From NCBI RefSeq assembly GCF_001676655.1, contig NZ_LZDB01000002.1:1-64000 (forward strand): DNA of 64,000 bases, written 5' to 3'. Source of the DNA: Perlucidibaca aquatica. GTDB lineage: Bacteria; Pseudomonadota; Gammaproteobacteria; Pseudomonadales; Moraxellaceae. The notes beneath the pieces are model-generated. The model made no database searches, was not told where the DNA came from, and was given only the letters and a program-made list of their open reading frames with translations. Numbering within the stretch: position 1 is the stretch's first letter; the number at the start of each line of letters is the position of its first letter. Of the stretch, positions 37,808 through 47,433 are shown one piece after another. The translations under genes and the position numbers were made by a program.

Positions 37808-38401
37808 TCAGCTGGCGGTATCAGGCAAAATATCCACAATCTTGACAATGCGAGTCACGCCATCCAGTGCTTGTAAGCGAACGATGGCGCGATCGGTTTC
37901 GCGTTGCGTTAACTTGCCCATCAAATAAAGTGTGCCGTTAATGGCGGTTACCGTGGCCTGGCTGCTGCGTAGGCCATCCGCTGATAGCAGGCTGAAGTTG
38001 GCTTTGCGTTCCAATAAGTCATCACCTAAGCGATCGCTGATTGAGCGATTCAGGCCAATGCTGAGTTCGTTGTGCACGACCTTCACATCGGTATAACGCT
38101 TTGCCACGGCACCAATTTGCGCCTTAATGTCTGCATTGGGCACTTCACCGACCAGAAGGACGGACTGGTAGAAGCTAACCACTTCAATGCGAGCGTCTTT
38201 GGCAGCAGGCACCATCTTATAAACATCGACGCGAACTGACTGCGCCAGCGTGAAGTCATTGATGCGCGAGGAAGTGGTGCGCGTCCCGGGCTCGGCAACA
38301 CTTGGGCCTACGCCGACTTTAGCCAGGGTGGTGCAACCAGCTAAAACCGTGGTGGCGAGGGCTAGGGCTGTAAACGTTCTGGTGCGTTTTAGATTAAGCA
38401 A
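37808..38401 (-). CDS. dolP: Dual-BON outer-membrane lipoprotein DolP (YraP)
   Basis: DolP is an outer-membrane lipoprotein that binds anionic phospholipid at division sites and supports membrane integrity and BAM function. The 197 residues start with a lipoprotein signal ending LAGC, so Cys23 would be lipidated, and contain two BON domains (about 50-118 and 126-195) each with the Gly-containing VxxxGxV pattern (VLLVGEV; LYLMGKL). Its start overlaps the end of diaA by 8 bases; yraN-diaA-dolP form a leftward operon, a conserved set in gammaproteobacteria. Confidence 0.93.
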   Translation of the reverse strand: MLNLKRTRTFTALALATTVLAGCTTLAKVGVGPSVAEPGTRTTSSRINDFTLAQSVRVDVYKMVPAAKDARIEVVSFYQSVLLVGEVPNADIKAQIGAVAKRYTDVKVVHNELSIGLNRSISDRLGDDLLERKANFSLLSADGLRSSQATVTAINGTLYLMGKLTQRETDRAIVRLQALDGVTRIVKIVDILPDTAS

Positions 38402-38987
38402 GGTCGGGATCTCCGAAAAGTGAGGTGTCGATTAACGCGCAACAGCAGTGCAATGTAAACAATTGTGCTTCATGAACCCGATAAGCGCGATGTTCCGGTA
38501 TTTGAATGAGTGCATCGCCAGAGGTGAGCAGGCGTGCCACTTCACCGCCATTGGCGCCAGTAATGGCAACTACGGGGCAGCCGCGCTCCTGCGCTGCTTG
38601 CACGACCGAGACAATATTCGCAGCGGTAGCGGTAGCGGACAGCACAATGAGGACGTCGCCTGGCTGTGCAAATGCTAAAAATGGGCGTGAAAAAGATTCG
38701 GTCAGGCGATTATCTTGCGCAAGGGCGCTGAGCGTCACACTGTCGGGTGCCAGCACGAAGGCGGGCAGGGCGGGGCGTTCATGTTCAAATCGATTGAGCA
38801 TTTTGCTGACAAAGGACTGGGCATTGGCGCCCGATGCACCATTGCCGCAGCAGATAATTTTGCGCTCATGAATCAGGGCGTCGACCATAACCAGTGCGGC
38901 TTGGGATATCGCTTCAGCCTGCTCTTCAGCTAGGCGCGATAGCATATTCATGCTGTCATGACACATCTGGGTGATTTGAGCTTGCAT
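38394..38987 (-). CDS. diaA: SIS-domain protein DiaA/GmhA family
   Basis: The 197 residues form a single SIS (sugar isomerase) domain related to phosphoheptose isomerase. CGNGASGANAQSFVSK (about 47-62), LSATATAANIV and VVAITGANGGEVA are the phosphosugar-binding pattern. In this genomic setting, between yraN and dolP, the homologue is DiaA, which binds DnaA and times replication initiation in E. coli; true GmhA would usually sit elsewhere. The distinction cannot be settled from the sequence alone. It overlaps dolP by 8 bases. Confidence 0.88.
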   Translation of the reverse strand: MQAQITQMCHDSMNMLSRLAEEQAEAISQAALVMVDALIHERKIICCGNGASGANAQSFVSKMLNRFEHERPALPAFVLAPDSVTLSALAQDNRLTESFSRPFLAFAQPGDVLIVLSATATAANIVSVVQAAQERGCPVVAITGANGGEVARLLTSGDALIQIPEHRAYRVHEAQLFTLHCCCALIDTSLFGDPDLA

Positions 38988-38996
38988 CTGAACTCT

Positions 38997-39386
38997 CTAA
39001 AAAGCGTTAAAGGCAGCCTGTATCCACCGTTGCTGCCAGGTGGGTGGTATTCCTTCAAAAAGCATGACATCAAAACGCAGGTGGTATTGCTGCCAGTGCG
39101 GTTCTCGGCATAAAAAATAGCGCGCCGCCGCAATGATGCGCTGTTGTTTCTGCGCTGTTATTGAGGCGGCCGCACCACCAAAGTTGCTGTGGCGGCGCCA
39201 GCGGACTTCGGTGAAAACAAGCCAGCGATTATGCAAGGTTATTAAGTCGATTTCCCCACGGCGACAATAAACATTGTGCGCGATCAGTTCATGGCCTTGT
39301 TGCCGTAGAAAGTTGAGTGCCGCGTTTTCGGCGAATTGACCCGCTTTTTGGCTGGGGGAGCTGGCAATTAGGGGCACTGGTTTCAT
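38997..39386 (-). CDS. yraN: YraN (UPF0102) endonuclease-like protein
   Basis: YraN is a small protein with a restriction-endonuclease-like fold; its activity in the cell is not settled. The 129 residues show GQFAENAALNFLRQQGHELI, the acidic core CRRGEIDLITLHNRWLVFTEVRWR (E and D then E-x-R, slightly divergent from the common EVK), and the late AARYFL helix. It is the first gene of the yraN-diaA-dolP operon. lpoA, the usual neighbour between yraN and rsmI, is missing. Confidence 0.92.
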   Translation of the reverse strand: MKPVPLIASSPSQKAGQFAENAALNFLRQQGHELIAHNVYCRRGEIDLITLHNRWLVFTEVRWRRHSNFGGAAASITAQKQQRIIAAARYFLCREPHWQQYHLRFDVMLFEGIPPTWQQRWIQAAFNAF

Positions 39387-39450
39387 TGGGCATCATCCGT
39401 GATGGTCTGGCTAAGTTGTAGTTCAGCCGGGGAGATATCGCTAGTTTGTC

Positions 39451-39479
39451 TTGGTGATGACTCGCGATGCCGCGATAAT
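39451..39479 (+). promoter_or_regulatory. Probable rsmI promoter
   Basis: TTGGTG (39451-39456) and GATAAT (39474-39479) are spaced by 17 bp, with a start near 39486 and the rsmI ribosome site GGAGG just after. Confidence 0.5.
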
Positions 39480-39507
39480 GCGCCAACTTTGACGGAGGCC
39501 CGTGAGC

Positions 39508-40377
39508 ATGACTGTGACGATTAAGCCGGGCTGCTTGTATGTGGTGGCAACCCCCATTGGCGATGTAGGCGACATGAGTGTTCGTGGGCGTGCTGTATTG
39601 GCCGCAGTCGATCAGGTCGCGGCTGAAGATACGCGGACTTCAGCGAAACTTTTCGATCAATTGGATTTGCGCACGCCGCTCACCGCTGTTCATGACCATA
39701 ACGAGGCGCATCGAGTGCCGGGGCTGATTGCCAAGCTGCAAGCCGGAGAGTCGTTGGCATTAATTTCAGATGCGGGTACGCCCTTAATCAGCGACCCCGG
39801 ATATCGCCTCATCGCCGCTGCGCATGATGCGGGCATTCGCGTGGCTCCTGTTCCTGGTCCTTGTGCGGCGATTGCCGCATTAAGCGTAGCTGGATTGGCA
39901 TCTGACCGATTTCATTTTGAGGGCTTTTTGCCCAGTCGTCAGGGGCCGCGAGTCGCGCGTCTGAGCCTATTGGCGGAGGCAACACCCACCTTGATTTTGT
40001 ATGAGGCGCCGCATCGCATCGTGGAGACCTTGGAGGACTTAGTCGCTACGTTTGGCGCGGATCGCCTGGCAACGCTGGCGCGAGAAATCACCAAAACCTT
40101 TGAGACGATTAAGCGTGCGACTCTGGCTGAGCTATTGGCTTGGGTGATGGCGGACAGTAATCAGCAGCGCGGCGAGATTGTCTTGGTGGTAGCCGGTGCG
40201 CCGGAGCGTGATGCTGAAGACACGCGTCCGCTCTCTGCGGAGGCTATTCTGCGAGTGTTAGTGCGTGAGCTTCCGGTGAAGCAGGCTGCAGGCTTGGCAG
40301 CCGAACTGATGGGGCTGAAGCGCAATGGACTTTACGATATGGCGCTTAAGTTAAAGCAGGAAAGCGATTCGCCTTGA
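39508..40377 (+). CDS. rsmI: 16S rRNA (cytidine-1402-2'-O)-methyltransferase
   Basis: RsmI adds the ribose methyl of m4Cm1402 in the ribosomal P site, working with RsmH, whose gene is also in this window. The 289 residues carry the tetrapyrrole-methylase fold: LYVVATPIGDVGDMSVR at the start, EDTRTSAKL, ISDAGTPLISDPGYRL (a SAM-binding loop) and VAPVPGPCAAIAALSVAGL. The frame opens at GTG 39502, but ATG 39508 has better spacing from GGAGG. In many relatives it is divergent from lpoA-yraN; here it is divergent from yraN directly. Confidence 0.96.
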   Translation: MTVTIKPGCLYVVATPIGDVGDMSVRGRAVLAAVDQVAAEDTRTSAKLFDQLDLRTPLTAVHDHNEAHRVPGLIAKLQAGESLALISDAGTPLISDPGYRLIAAAHDAGIRVAPVPGPCAAIAALSVAGLASDRFHFEGFLPSRQGPRVARLSLLAEATPTLILYEAPHRIVETLEDLVATFGADRLATLAREITKTFETIKRATLAELLAWVMADSNQQRGEIVLVVAGAPERDAEDTRPLSAEAILRVLVRELPVKQAAGLAAELMGLKRNGLYDMALKLKQESDSP

Positions 40378-40409
40378 GTTAAGGGGGCTTGAGCCTTAAG
40401 CTGCGCGCC

Positions 40410-40830
<421 letters not shown>

Positions 40831-41032
40831 TCTCTTTGCGTGTAAGGTTTGTACGACTAATTCACTTATAGCAAAAAATTCTAGCGCTTCTGATAACCTA
40901 AAATATTCTGCAAGATAGTTTCGTAAGTAATTGATTTTAATGACCTACGACTCCTTGGTCTATTTGATGTGAATTCAATAAGTTCTTGATTTAAATAAGA
41001 TAAATACCGCTTATAACCACCGCCCTTTGATG

Positions 41033-41061
41033 TTGACGGATTAGGGGGCGCTCTCTATATT
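41033..41061 (+). promoter_or_regulatory. Main promoter of the mra/dcw cluster
   Basis: TTGACG (41033-41038) and TATATT (41056-41061) are spaced by exactly 17 bp, five of six matches to each consensus box. Transcription should begin near 41068. It corresponds to E. coli Pmra, which drives much of the cell-division and cell-wall cluster. Confidence 0.8.
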
Positions 41062-41071
41062 TGCCCGCAGA

Positions 41072-41096
41072 GTGGGGAAAAGTGTGGGTTTGTGGT
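41072..41096 (+). promoter_or_regulatory. Putative MraZ operator
   Basis: Three G/T-rich pentamers, GTGGG, GTGTG and GTGGT, begin at 41072, 41082 and 41092, a 10-base period that puts them on one face of the helix. E. coli MraZ represses its own promoter by binding TGGGN repeats with five-base gaps. Here the set lies just after the predicted transcript start, where a repressor would act. Confidence 0.55.
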
Positions 41097-41136
41097 TTTT
41101 ATTTCAAATAATCACCCGCTCTAGGAAGAAAAACGC

Positions 41137-41592
41137 ATGTTTCGTGGTTATGACGAACTGACTATGGACGCAAAGGGACGCATCGGCTTGCCGACGCGCT
41201 ACCACGACCGCGTCATGACTGAAAGTCAGGGCAAGTTCGTGCTGACCGTGGATATTCGTGAATCTTGCCTTGTGCTTTACCCGCTAACCGAGTGGGAACA
41301 GATTGAGCTGCGCTTCAACGCCTTGCCAACGTCCAGCGTGGCGATGACTCAGTTAAAGCGCCGCATTTTGGGTTATGCCACCGAAGTCACGCTGGACAGT
41401 GCGGGTCGATTCTTGGTGAGCCCTGAGCTGCGCCAGTTCGCGCACTTAGATAAAGCGGTCGTTGTCGCTGGCCAAGGTAAGAAGTGTGAAATTTGGCACA
41501 AGCCCGCTTGGGATGCGCTGCAGGCCGAGCTGCTGAATGCAGATTTCTCTGCGGCTGAATTGGCGCAAGCCATCGACACTCTGGCGCTCTGA
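41137..41592 (+). CDS. mraZ: Transcriptional regulator MraZ
   Basis: MraZ is a ring-forming AbrB-like DNA-binding protein that represses the dcw cluster promoter. The 151 residues consist of two SpoVT-AbrB repeats; each has its D-x-x-G-R signature (MDAKGRIGLPTRY near 10 and LDSAGRFLVSPELR near 88). AGGAAG precedes the ATG. rsmH begins three bases after its stop. The likely operator lies just upstream at 41072-41096. Confidence 0.96.
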   Translation: MFRGYDELTMDAKGRIGLPTRYHDRVMTESQGKFVLTVDIRESCLVLYPLTEWEQIELRFNALPTSSVAMTQLKRRILGYATEVTLDSAGRFLVSPELRQFAHLDKAVVVAGQGKKCEIWHKPAWDALQAELLNADFSAAELAQAIDTLAL

Positions 41593-41594
41593 CC

Positions 41595-42536
41595 ATGACT
41601 GACTTCCAGCATCTCACCGTACTGTGTGATGAAACCGTGGATGCGGTGCTGACGCAGACTTCTGGCTGCTATATCGATGCCACGTTCGGCCGTGGTGGTC
41701 ATACACGCAAGTTGTTGGCGGCATTGAGCCCAACGGCTCGTGTCATTGCGTTTGATAAAGACCCCAAAGCTATCGAGACGGGAGAGGCGCTGGCTAAGGC
41801 GGACCCTCGTTTCAGTATCGTTCATGATTCTTTTGCGAGCATGAAGTCGCATGTGGCGGGTCTTGGCTTGCTGGGGCAGGTCACTGGCGTTTTAGCTGAC
41901 TTGGGCGTGTCTTCCCCACAGATTGATGACGCTGAGCGTGGCTTCAGCTTTATGAATGATGGCCCGCTGGATATGCGTATGGATACCACGCGTGGTCAGA
42001 GTGCAGCTGATTGGCTGGCGACGGTGAGTGAGGCCGACTTGGCTGATGTGCTGAAGACCTATGGTGAAGAGCGTTTTGCCAAGCGTATTGCGCGTGCGAT
42101 TGTGACGGCGCGCGGCCAGGCTCCCATTACTCGCACCAAGCAGCTGGCGGACATTGTTGCCGTCGCGCACCCAGCGTGGGAAAAGCATAAAAATCCAGCA
42201 ACGCGCAGCTTTCAGGCTATTCGCATTGCGGTCAATCGTGAGCTCGGCGATTTAGAAGATTTTCTCGAGCAAAGCTTGGCGGTATTGGCTCCCGGCGGGC
42301 GCTTAGCGGTCATTAGCTTTCACTCTTTAGAAGATCGCATGGTTAAACAATTCATTAACCGTGAGGTCAAGGGCGATGACTTTCCGCCGGGCCTGCCAGT
42401 GACCTGGCAGCAGATGAAGCCTGGCCTTAAAAAGATCGGCAAAGCCATTGAGCCAAGCCCGAGTGAAGTGGCCATGAACCCGCGTGCGCGCAGTGCGCAT
42501 TTGCGCGTGGCTGAGCGCTTGCAGGTGTTCTCATGA
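41595..42536 (+). CDS. rsmH: 16S rRNA (cytosine-1402-N4)-methyltransferase
   Basis: RsmH makes the base methyl of m4Cm1402, complementing RsmI. The 313 residues include the SAM-binding CYIDATFGRGGHTRKLL (near 25-42), VIAFDKDPKA, the GVLADLGVSSPQIDDAERGFSF segment in its parts, PLDMRMD and the C-terminal AVISFHSLEDRMVKQF and NPRARSAHLRVAER. ftsL overlaps its stop codon by 4 bases (ATGA), so the two are coupled. Confidence 0.97.
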   Translation: MTDFQHLTVLCDETVDAVLTQTSGCYIDATFGRGGHTRKLLAALSPTARVIAFDKDPKAIETGEALAKADPRFSIVHDSFASMKSHVAGLGLLGQVTGVLADLGVSSPQIDDAERGFSFMNDGPLDMRMDTTRGQSAADWLATVSEADLADVLKTYGEERFAKRIARAIVTARGQAPITRTKQLADIVAVAHPAWEKHKNPATRSFQAIRIAVNRELGDLEDFLEQSLAVLAPGGRLAVISFHSLEDRMVKQFINREVKGDDFPPGLPVTWQQMKPGLKKIGKAIEPSPSEVAMNPRARSAHLRVAERLQVFS

Positions 42537-42844
42537 TGTGGTCCACACGCTTAAGCGCAATGGCTCGCATGATTGTGCAGCCCGAAATGCGCCAAGTTGC
42601 CGCCATTTTGATGGCCCTGATTGCTGCGTCACTGGGCGTTGCTTACAGCGTTCATAAATCCCGCGTCTATCTCAACCAATTGCAAACCTTGCAAGTAGAG
42701 CGAGATCACCTGGAAGTGGAGTGGGGTCAGCTATTACTGGAGCAGCAAGCTTGGGGCGCTTATGGTCGTATTGGTAAAGTCGCTACCGATGAATTAGGCA
42801 TGCGTACCCCCGCGCCCCATGAAGTCATGATGGTGCGGCCATGA
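42533..42844 (+). CDS. ftsL: Cell division protein FtsL
   Basis: FtsL is a bitopic inner-membrane divisome protein that forms a trimer with FtsB and FtsQ and activates FtsWI. The 103 residues have a short cytosolic N-terminus, one membrane span (about 20-40) and a periplasmic coiled-coil (about 43-80, LNQLQTLQVERDHLEVEWGQL in sequence) ending with ELGMRTPAPHEVMMV. The start overlaps rsmH and the stop overlaps ftsI. FtsB is not encoded in this window. Confidence 0.93.
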   Translation: MMWSTRLSAMARMIVQPEMRQVAAILMALIAASLGVAYSVHKSRVYLNQLQTLQVERDHLEVEWGQLLLEQQAWGAYGRIGKVATDELGMRTPAPHEVMMVRP

Positions 42845-44607
42845 CACAAATTCCTCTCAAGAAGAACACCACCACGGGCGGCACTGCATTGCAGTTCCGC
42901 CATCGTCATTTCTTCTTGGGCGGCGCCTTGCTGTTTTTGTTTGCGGGCTTGGTTACGCGTGCCGTGTATTTAACCGTGGTAGACAGTGAGTTTTTGCGTA
43001 AGCAGGGCGATGCGCGATCCCTGCGTATTGAGCCTGTTATGGCCATGCGCGGCATGATTTTGGATCGTAACGGGGCGCCGCTGGCGGTCAGCACACCCGT
43101 GGTGTCTATTTGGATTAATCCACGCCAAGCCTTGGCAGCGAATGCGTCGATTGCCGATTTGGAGCGCGATTTGGCGCTGCCTGCGGGCTCCTTAGTTGCG
43201 CGCGTGAAGCGCAATGCGCGCAAAGGCTTTATGTATGCCAAGCGGCATTTATCGCCTGCGGCCGCCGAGCTGATTCTGGCCAAAGATATGCCAGGTGTGT
43301 ATGGCATGACGGAATATCGTCGTTTCTATCCTGAGGCAGACGTAACGGCGCACATGATTGGCTTCACAGACCTCGATGACCAAGGCAAAGAAGGTCTTGA
43401 GATGGCGTTCAATGATCTGCTGTCGGGTCAGACTGGCGCTAAGCGAGTCGTGAAGGATCTCAAAGGGCACCGTGTGCAAGATGTGGCACTTATTAAGGCG
43501 GCCCATCCCGGTAAAAACATTACATTGAGCTTTGATACCCGCGTTCAATATGCGGCGTATCGGGAGCTGGCTCGAGGTGTCGCTGAGCACAATGCATCCG
43601 CTGGCGCATTGGTGTCTCTGGATGTGGATACAGGGGAGGTATTGGCCATGGCGAATATGCCCTCCTATAACCCGAATAACCGTAAGCAATTGACCGTTAA
43701 TGCCCTGCGTAATCGTGCGGTTACCGATCAGTTTGAGCCGGGCTCAACCCTCAAGCCATTCACTGTGGTGGCTGCGCTAGAGAGTGGCAAGTATTCAACG
43801 CATAGTCACTTCAATACTCATCCCGGCACCTACAAGGTGTTGAATAAGTTAATTCGGGATCATGAGAATTACGGGGTGATTGACATGTCGACGTTGCTCA
43901 CCAAGTCCAGCAACGTGGCGTCTGCACAAATTGCAATGGCGCTGCCCCGCGATACCTTGCCGCTGTTGCATCGTCGCCTGGGCTTTGGGCGTAACACCGG
44001 CAGCGGCTTTCCTGGAGAAAGCGCCGGCAGCATGCAGCCACAAAGTCGTTGGAATCCCGTGGAAGTGGCGACCATGTCTTATGGCTACGGCGTCACAGTC
44101 ACGGCGTTGCAGTTGGCTCAAGCTTATGCGGTTATCGCGAGTGGCGGCATTCAACGCCCGGTGAGCTTTACCAAGGTCAACGGCCCGGTCGCGGGCAAGC
44201 GCATCATGGATGAGAAGATTGCACGTGCACTGATTCCGATGATGGAGACCGTGGTTACTCAAGAAGGTACAGCCCTGCGCGCAGCGGTTCCAGGCTATCG
44301 TGTTGCGGGTAAAACGGGCACTGCGCACAAAGCGCAAGCGGGAGGATATGCCAGCGATGCTTACATGTCATTGTTTGTTGGTTTGGCTCCCGCCAGTGCG
44401 CCTCGCGTGGTAACCGCAGTGATTATTGATAACCCCCGTAAAGGCGGTTACTACGGTGGCCTTGCAGCAGCACCGGTTTTCTCGCGCATGATGTCGGACA
44501 CGTTGCGACTAATGAATATTGAGCCTGACCGCAGTGCGGAGCGCTTAGCGGAGCAGCATCGTTACCCTCACCCATCAACGTGGGCTCGCCCAGGGCGGGA
44601 GGGCTAA
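42841..44607 (+). CDS. ftsI: Septal peptidoglycan transpeptidase FtsI (PBP3)
   Basis: FtsI crosslinks septal peptidoglycan and pairs with FtsW. The 588 residues match E. coli PBP3 (588) in length. One N-terminal membrane span (about 26-46), the pedestal domain with RGMILDRNGAPLA, and the transpeptidase domain with Ser302 in STLK (302-305), SSN at 356-358 and KTGT at 491-494. It is the target of beta-lactams such as aztreonam. It overlaps ftsL by 4 bases and murE starts directly after its stop. Confidence 0.98.
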   Translation: MTQIPLKKNTTTGGTALQFRHRHFFLGGALLFLFAGLVTRAVYLTVVDSEFLRKQGDARSLRIEPVMAMRGMILDRNGAPLAVSTPVVSIWINPRQALAANASIADLERDLALPAGSLVARVKRNARKGFMYAKRHLSPAAAELILAKDMPGVYGMTEYRRFYPEADVTAHMIGFTDLDDQGKEGLEMAFNDLLSGQTGAKRVVKDLKGHRVQDVALIKAAHPGKNITLSFDTRVQYAAYRELARGVAEHNASAGALVSLDVDTGEVLAMANMPSYNPNNRKQLTVNALRNRAVTDQFEPGSTLKPFTVVAALESGKYSTHSHFNTHPGTYKVLNKLIRDHENYGVIDMSTLLTKSSNVASAQIAMALPRDTLPLLHRRLGFGRNTGSGFPGESAGSMQPQSRWNPVEVATMSYGYGVTVTALQLAQAYAVIASGGIQRPVSFTKVNGPVAGKRIMDEKIARALIPMMETVVTQEGTALRAAVPGYRVAGKTGTAHKAQAGGYASDAYMSLFVGLAPASAPRVVTAVIIDNPRKGGYYGGLAAAPVFSRMMSDTLRLMNIEPDRSAERLAEQHRYPHPSTWARPGREG

Positions 44608-46080
44608 ATGAAAACGCTGGCGCAAATTTGGTGGGATGTACCGGCTGAGTGGGCTGATGTGCCTGTGCCCTCGCTGGTCTCAGATTCTCGTTTGGTTAAG
44701 CCGGGTGCAGTTTTTGTAGCCCTAGCAGGTTTGCACCACGATGCGCGTAGCCATGTGCCGGCAGCCTTGGCTGCAGGTGCCGGAGCCATTCTGGTGGAAG
44801 CAGGTGGGGAGTGGCTGGTTCATGCTGAGCAGGCCGGCGTGCCCGTTTTAGTGGTGCCGGAGCTGACGCAGCAATTAGGCCATTTTGCTGCGCGTTTCTA
44901 TGATCAGCCAGCGGCTGAGATGACCGTTATGGCCGTCACCGGCACCAACGGTAAAACCAGTATTGCTAACTTAATGGCAGGCGCGGCTCTTCAGCTGGGT
45001 CGTCGTAGTGCAGTGATTGGTACGCTGGGCAATGGCTTCTATGGTGAGCTAGCGGCATCGCAATTCACCACGCCGGACCCGCTGCAACTCCAGCGCCTAC
45101 TTGCAGAGTTCCGTGATCGCGGTGCTGAGCTGGTTGCAATGGAGGCGAGCTCGCACGGTTTAGAGCAGGGTCGAATGGTGGGCACTCCCATCCATACCGC
45201 GCTGTTTACGAATTTAACGCGTGATCATCTGGACTATCACGGCGACATGGCGAGCTACGCAGCGGCTAAGGGACGTTTGTTTTCCTGGCCTGGCCTGCGT
45301 GCAGCCGTCATAAATGCCGATGACCCGCAGGGTGAGCTTTATCGCCAGCAACTCGCTGCCGACGTGCAATGCTTGCGCTACAGCTTGAACGCCACCAGCG
45401 CTGCCGATGTGGTTGCTGAGCAAGTAGCGCCTTCGCTGGACGGTCTGCGGATGCAAGTGCGCTACGGCCATGTGTCGGTGAGTCTTCACAGCCCGCTTCT
45501 CGGCCGTTTCAATGCGAGCAACCTACTCGCCGTGTTGGCAGGCTTGCTGACACTGGGCTATGACCTGAAAGCGGCCGCAGATGCACTGGCATCCGTGCCA
45601 CCCGTCGCGGGGCGCATGCAGTGTCTTCGTCAAGGTAACTCGCCTTTGGCGGTTGTGGATTACGCCCATACCCCCGATGCCTTAGAGCAAGCGCTCAAAG
45701 CCGCGCGCGAACACACCGCGGGCAAGCTCTGGTGTGTATTCGGCTGTGGCGGCGGTCGTGACACCGGTAAGCGAGTGGACATGGGCCGTATTGCGGCTGA
45801 GCTCGCCGATACGTTGGTGCTGACCACGGACAACCCCCGTGAAGAGGCGCCGGAATCCATTCTTCACGATATTCAGCAAGGCCTTCAGGGTCGTGCGGCG
45901 GTGGTGATGGTGGATCGCGCCCAGGCCATTGCCTATGCCCTTGCCCATGCAGCCGCCGATGACGTGGTACTGGTGGCAGGAAAAGGCCATGAAACCTATC
46001 AAGAAGTGATGGGTGTGCGTTACCCCTTTAGTGATGTTGAGCAAGTACAGCTAGCGCTAAGCAAATGGAGTGCAGCATGA
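44608..46080 (+). CDS. murE: UDP-N-acetylmuramoyl-tripeptide ligase MurE (meso-diaminopimelate-adding)
   Basis: MurE adds the third residue to UDP-MurNAc-L-Ala-D-Glu. The ATP loop is VTGTNGKTS, and the carbamylated-lysine and histidine regions of Mur ligases are intact over 490 residues. The DNPR motif at 408-411, which binds meso-diaminopimelate, shows that this enzyme adds DAP rather than lysine. Its stop codon overlaps the murF ATG (ATGA). It begins at the base following ftsI, so these genes form one translation chain. Confidence 0.98.
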   Translation: MKTLAQIWWDVPAEWADVPVPSLVSDSRLVKPGAVFVALAGLHHDARSHVPAALAAGAGAILVEAGGEWLVHAEQAGVPVLVVPELTQQLGHFAARFYDQPAAEMTVMAVTGTNGKTSIANLMAGAALQLGRRSAVIGTLGNGFYGELAASQFTTPDPLQLQRLLAEFRDRGAELVAMEASSHGLEQGRMVGTPIHTALFTNLTRDHLDYHGDMASYAAAKGRLFSWPGLRAAVINADDPQGELYRQQLAADVQCLRYSLNATSAADVVAEQVAPSLDGLRMQVRYGHVSVSLHSPLLGRFNASNLLAVLAGLLTLGYDLKAAADALASVPPVAGRMQCLRQGNSPLAVVDYAHTPDALEQALKAAREHTAGKLWCVFGCGGGRDTGKRVDMGRIAAELADTLVLTTDNPREEAPESILHDIQQGLQGRAAVVMVDRAQAIAYALAHAAADDVVLVAGKGHETYQEVMGVRYPFSDVEQVQLALSKWSAA

Positions 46081-47432
46081 GACTGTCTGAAATCGCACGC
46101 GTGGTGTCGGGCGAATTAATTGGCCTGGATGCGGATGTCGGAAGTTTTTCCAGTGATACCCGTTCGCTGCAGACCCATGATGTGTTTATTGCGTTGTCAG
46201 GGCCCAATTTCGACGCCAATGCCTTGGTGTGTCAGGCCGCTGAAAAAGGCGCCGTTGCCGCTGTGGTCTCGCGCATGGACCCCAATGCAGGTATTCCCCA
46301 AATTATTGTGAGCGATTGCCACCGCGCCTTGGGTGAGATAGCTGCTGCGTGGCGTGCGCGTTTCCCGCAATTAGTGCGTGTTGCCATGACCGGTAGTGCC
46401 GGCAAGACCTCGACGAAAGAAATGACCGCGCGCATTTTTGAACAGCAGGGCGAAACGCTGGCGACTCTGGGCAACCTCAATAACGACATCGGCGTGCCGC
46501 TGACACTATTGCGTATTCGCGAAGAGCATCAGTTTGGCGTGTTTGAGTTGGGCGCTAATCATGCCGGCGAAATTGCTTACACCTCTGGCTTGGTTCAGCC
46601 CCAAGCCGCCGTGATTATTAACGTTGGTACCGCCCATCTGGAAGGCTTTGGCAGCCGTGCAGGCATTGCCAAAGCTAAAGGTGAGATCTACGACGGCCTC
46701 ACGCCAGACGGCATCGCCATCGTCAATATCGATGACGACTTCGCCTCGTATTGGTTAGAAAAGTTGGCAGGCCGTCGCGTGCAAACCTTCTCGGAGCACA
46801 CGATTGCCGATGTCTATGCCACCGACATTCATGCCGGCGACATGCCGCTGTTTGCCTTCACGCTGCACATTGGGGCGCAGAGCTCGCCGGTTCAGTTACA
46901 GATTCTGGGTCGTCATCAGGTCATGAATGCGTTGGCGGCAGCCTCGCTGGCACACGCCTGCGGCATCAGTCTGGCACGCATTGTTGAAGGCCTGCAAAAG
47001 ACACGAGCCTATGCTGGTCGAAGTGTGCCGCACAGCTTGGGTCATCAACGCTATGTCATTGACGATAGCTATAACGCCAACCCGAGCTCTGTTAAGGCCG
47101 CGATTGACCTGTTGGCAGCCCTGCCGGGTCGTCATGTCTTGGTGCTTGGGGATATGGGGGAATTGGGCGATGCCACGGCATCGGGTCATCTTGAAGTCGG
47201 AGAATATGCAGCTATGAAAAATATCGACGCCCTTTATGCAACGGGGCAGCACAGCGCCCATTATGCCGCCGGTTTTGGCAGCCAAGCACAGCTGTTTCCG
47301 GATCACCAAGCGTTGCTGAAAGCCTTGGAGGCTGAGCTGCAAGGCGTGGTGACCATTCTCGTGAAAGGCTCGCGCAGCGCACGTATGGAGCGCGTTGTGC
47401 AAGGCCTGACGGGCGAAGTAGGAGTGCACTGA
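46077..47432 (+). CDS. murF: UDP-MurNAc-tripeptide--D-Ala-D-Ala ligase MurF
   Basis: MurF adds D-Ala-D-Ala to finish the pentapeptide precursor. The 451 residues include the substrate domain ([20 protein letters not shown] region), the ATP loop [12 protein letters not shown], and [15 protein letters not shown]. The frame is open from 46065 but ATG 46077, with GGAG eight bases before and overlapping the murE stop, is the natural start. mraY begins one base after its stop. Confidence 0.97.
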   Translation: MRLSEIARVVSGELIGLDADVGSFSSDTRSLQTHDVFIALSGPNFDANALVCQAAEKGAVAAVVSRMDPNAGIPQIIVSDCHRALGEIAAAWRARFPQLVRVAMTGSAGKTSTKEMTARIFEQQGETLATLGNLNNDIGVPLTLLRIREEHQFGVFELGANHAGEIAYTSGLVQPQAAVIINVGTAHLEGFGSRAGIAKAKGEIYDGLTPDGIAIVNIDDDFASYWLEKLAGRRVQTFSEHTIADVYATDIHAGDMPLFAFTLHIGAQSSPVQLQILGRHQVMNALAAASLAHACGISLARIVEGLQKTRAYAGRSVPHSLGHQRYVIDDSYNANPSSVKAAIDLLAALPGRHVLVLGDMGELGDATASGHLEVGEYAAMKNIDALYATGQHSAHYAAGFGSQAQLFPDHQALLKALEAELQGVVTILVKGSRSARMERVVQGLTGEVGVH

Positions 47433-47433
47433 C

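Larger units (their letters stand above)
40831..41136 (+). other. AT-rich intergenic region between rnpB and mraZ
   Basis: About 306 bases with no gene. The first 200 are AT-rich and show no clear hairpin terminator for rnpB. The last 105 hold the mraZ promoter and the repeats likely bound by MraZ, listed separately. Confidence 0.75.
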
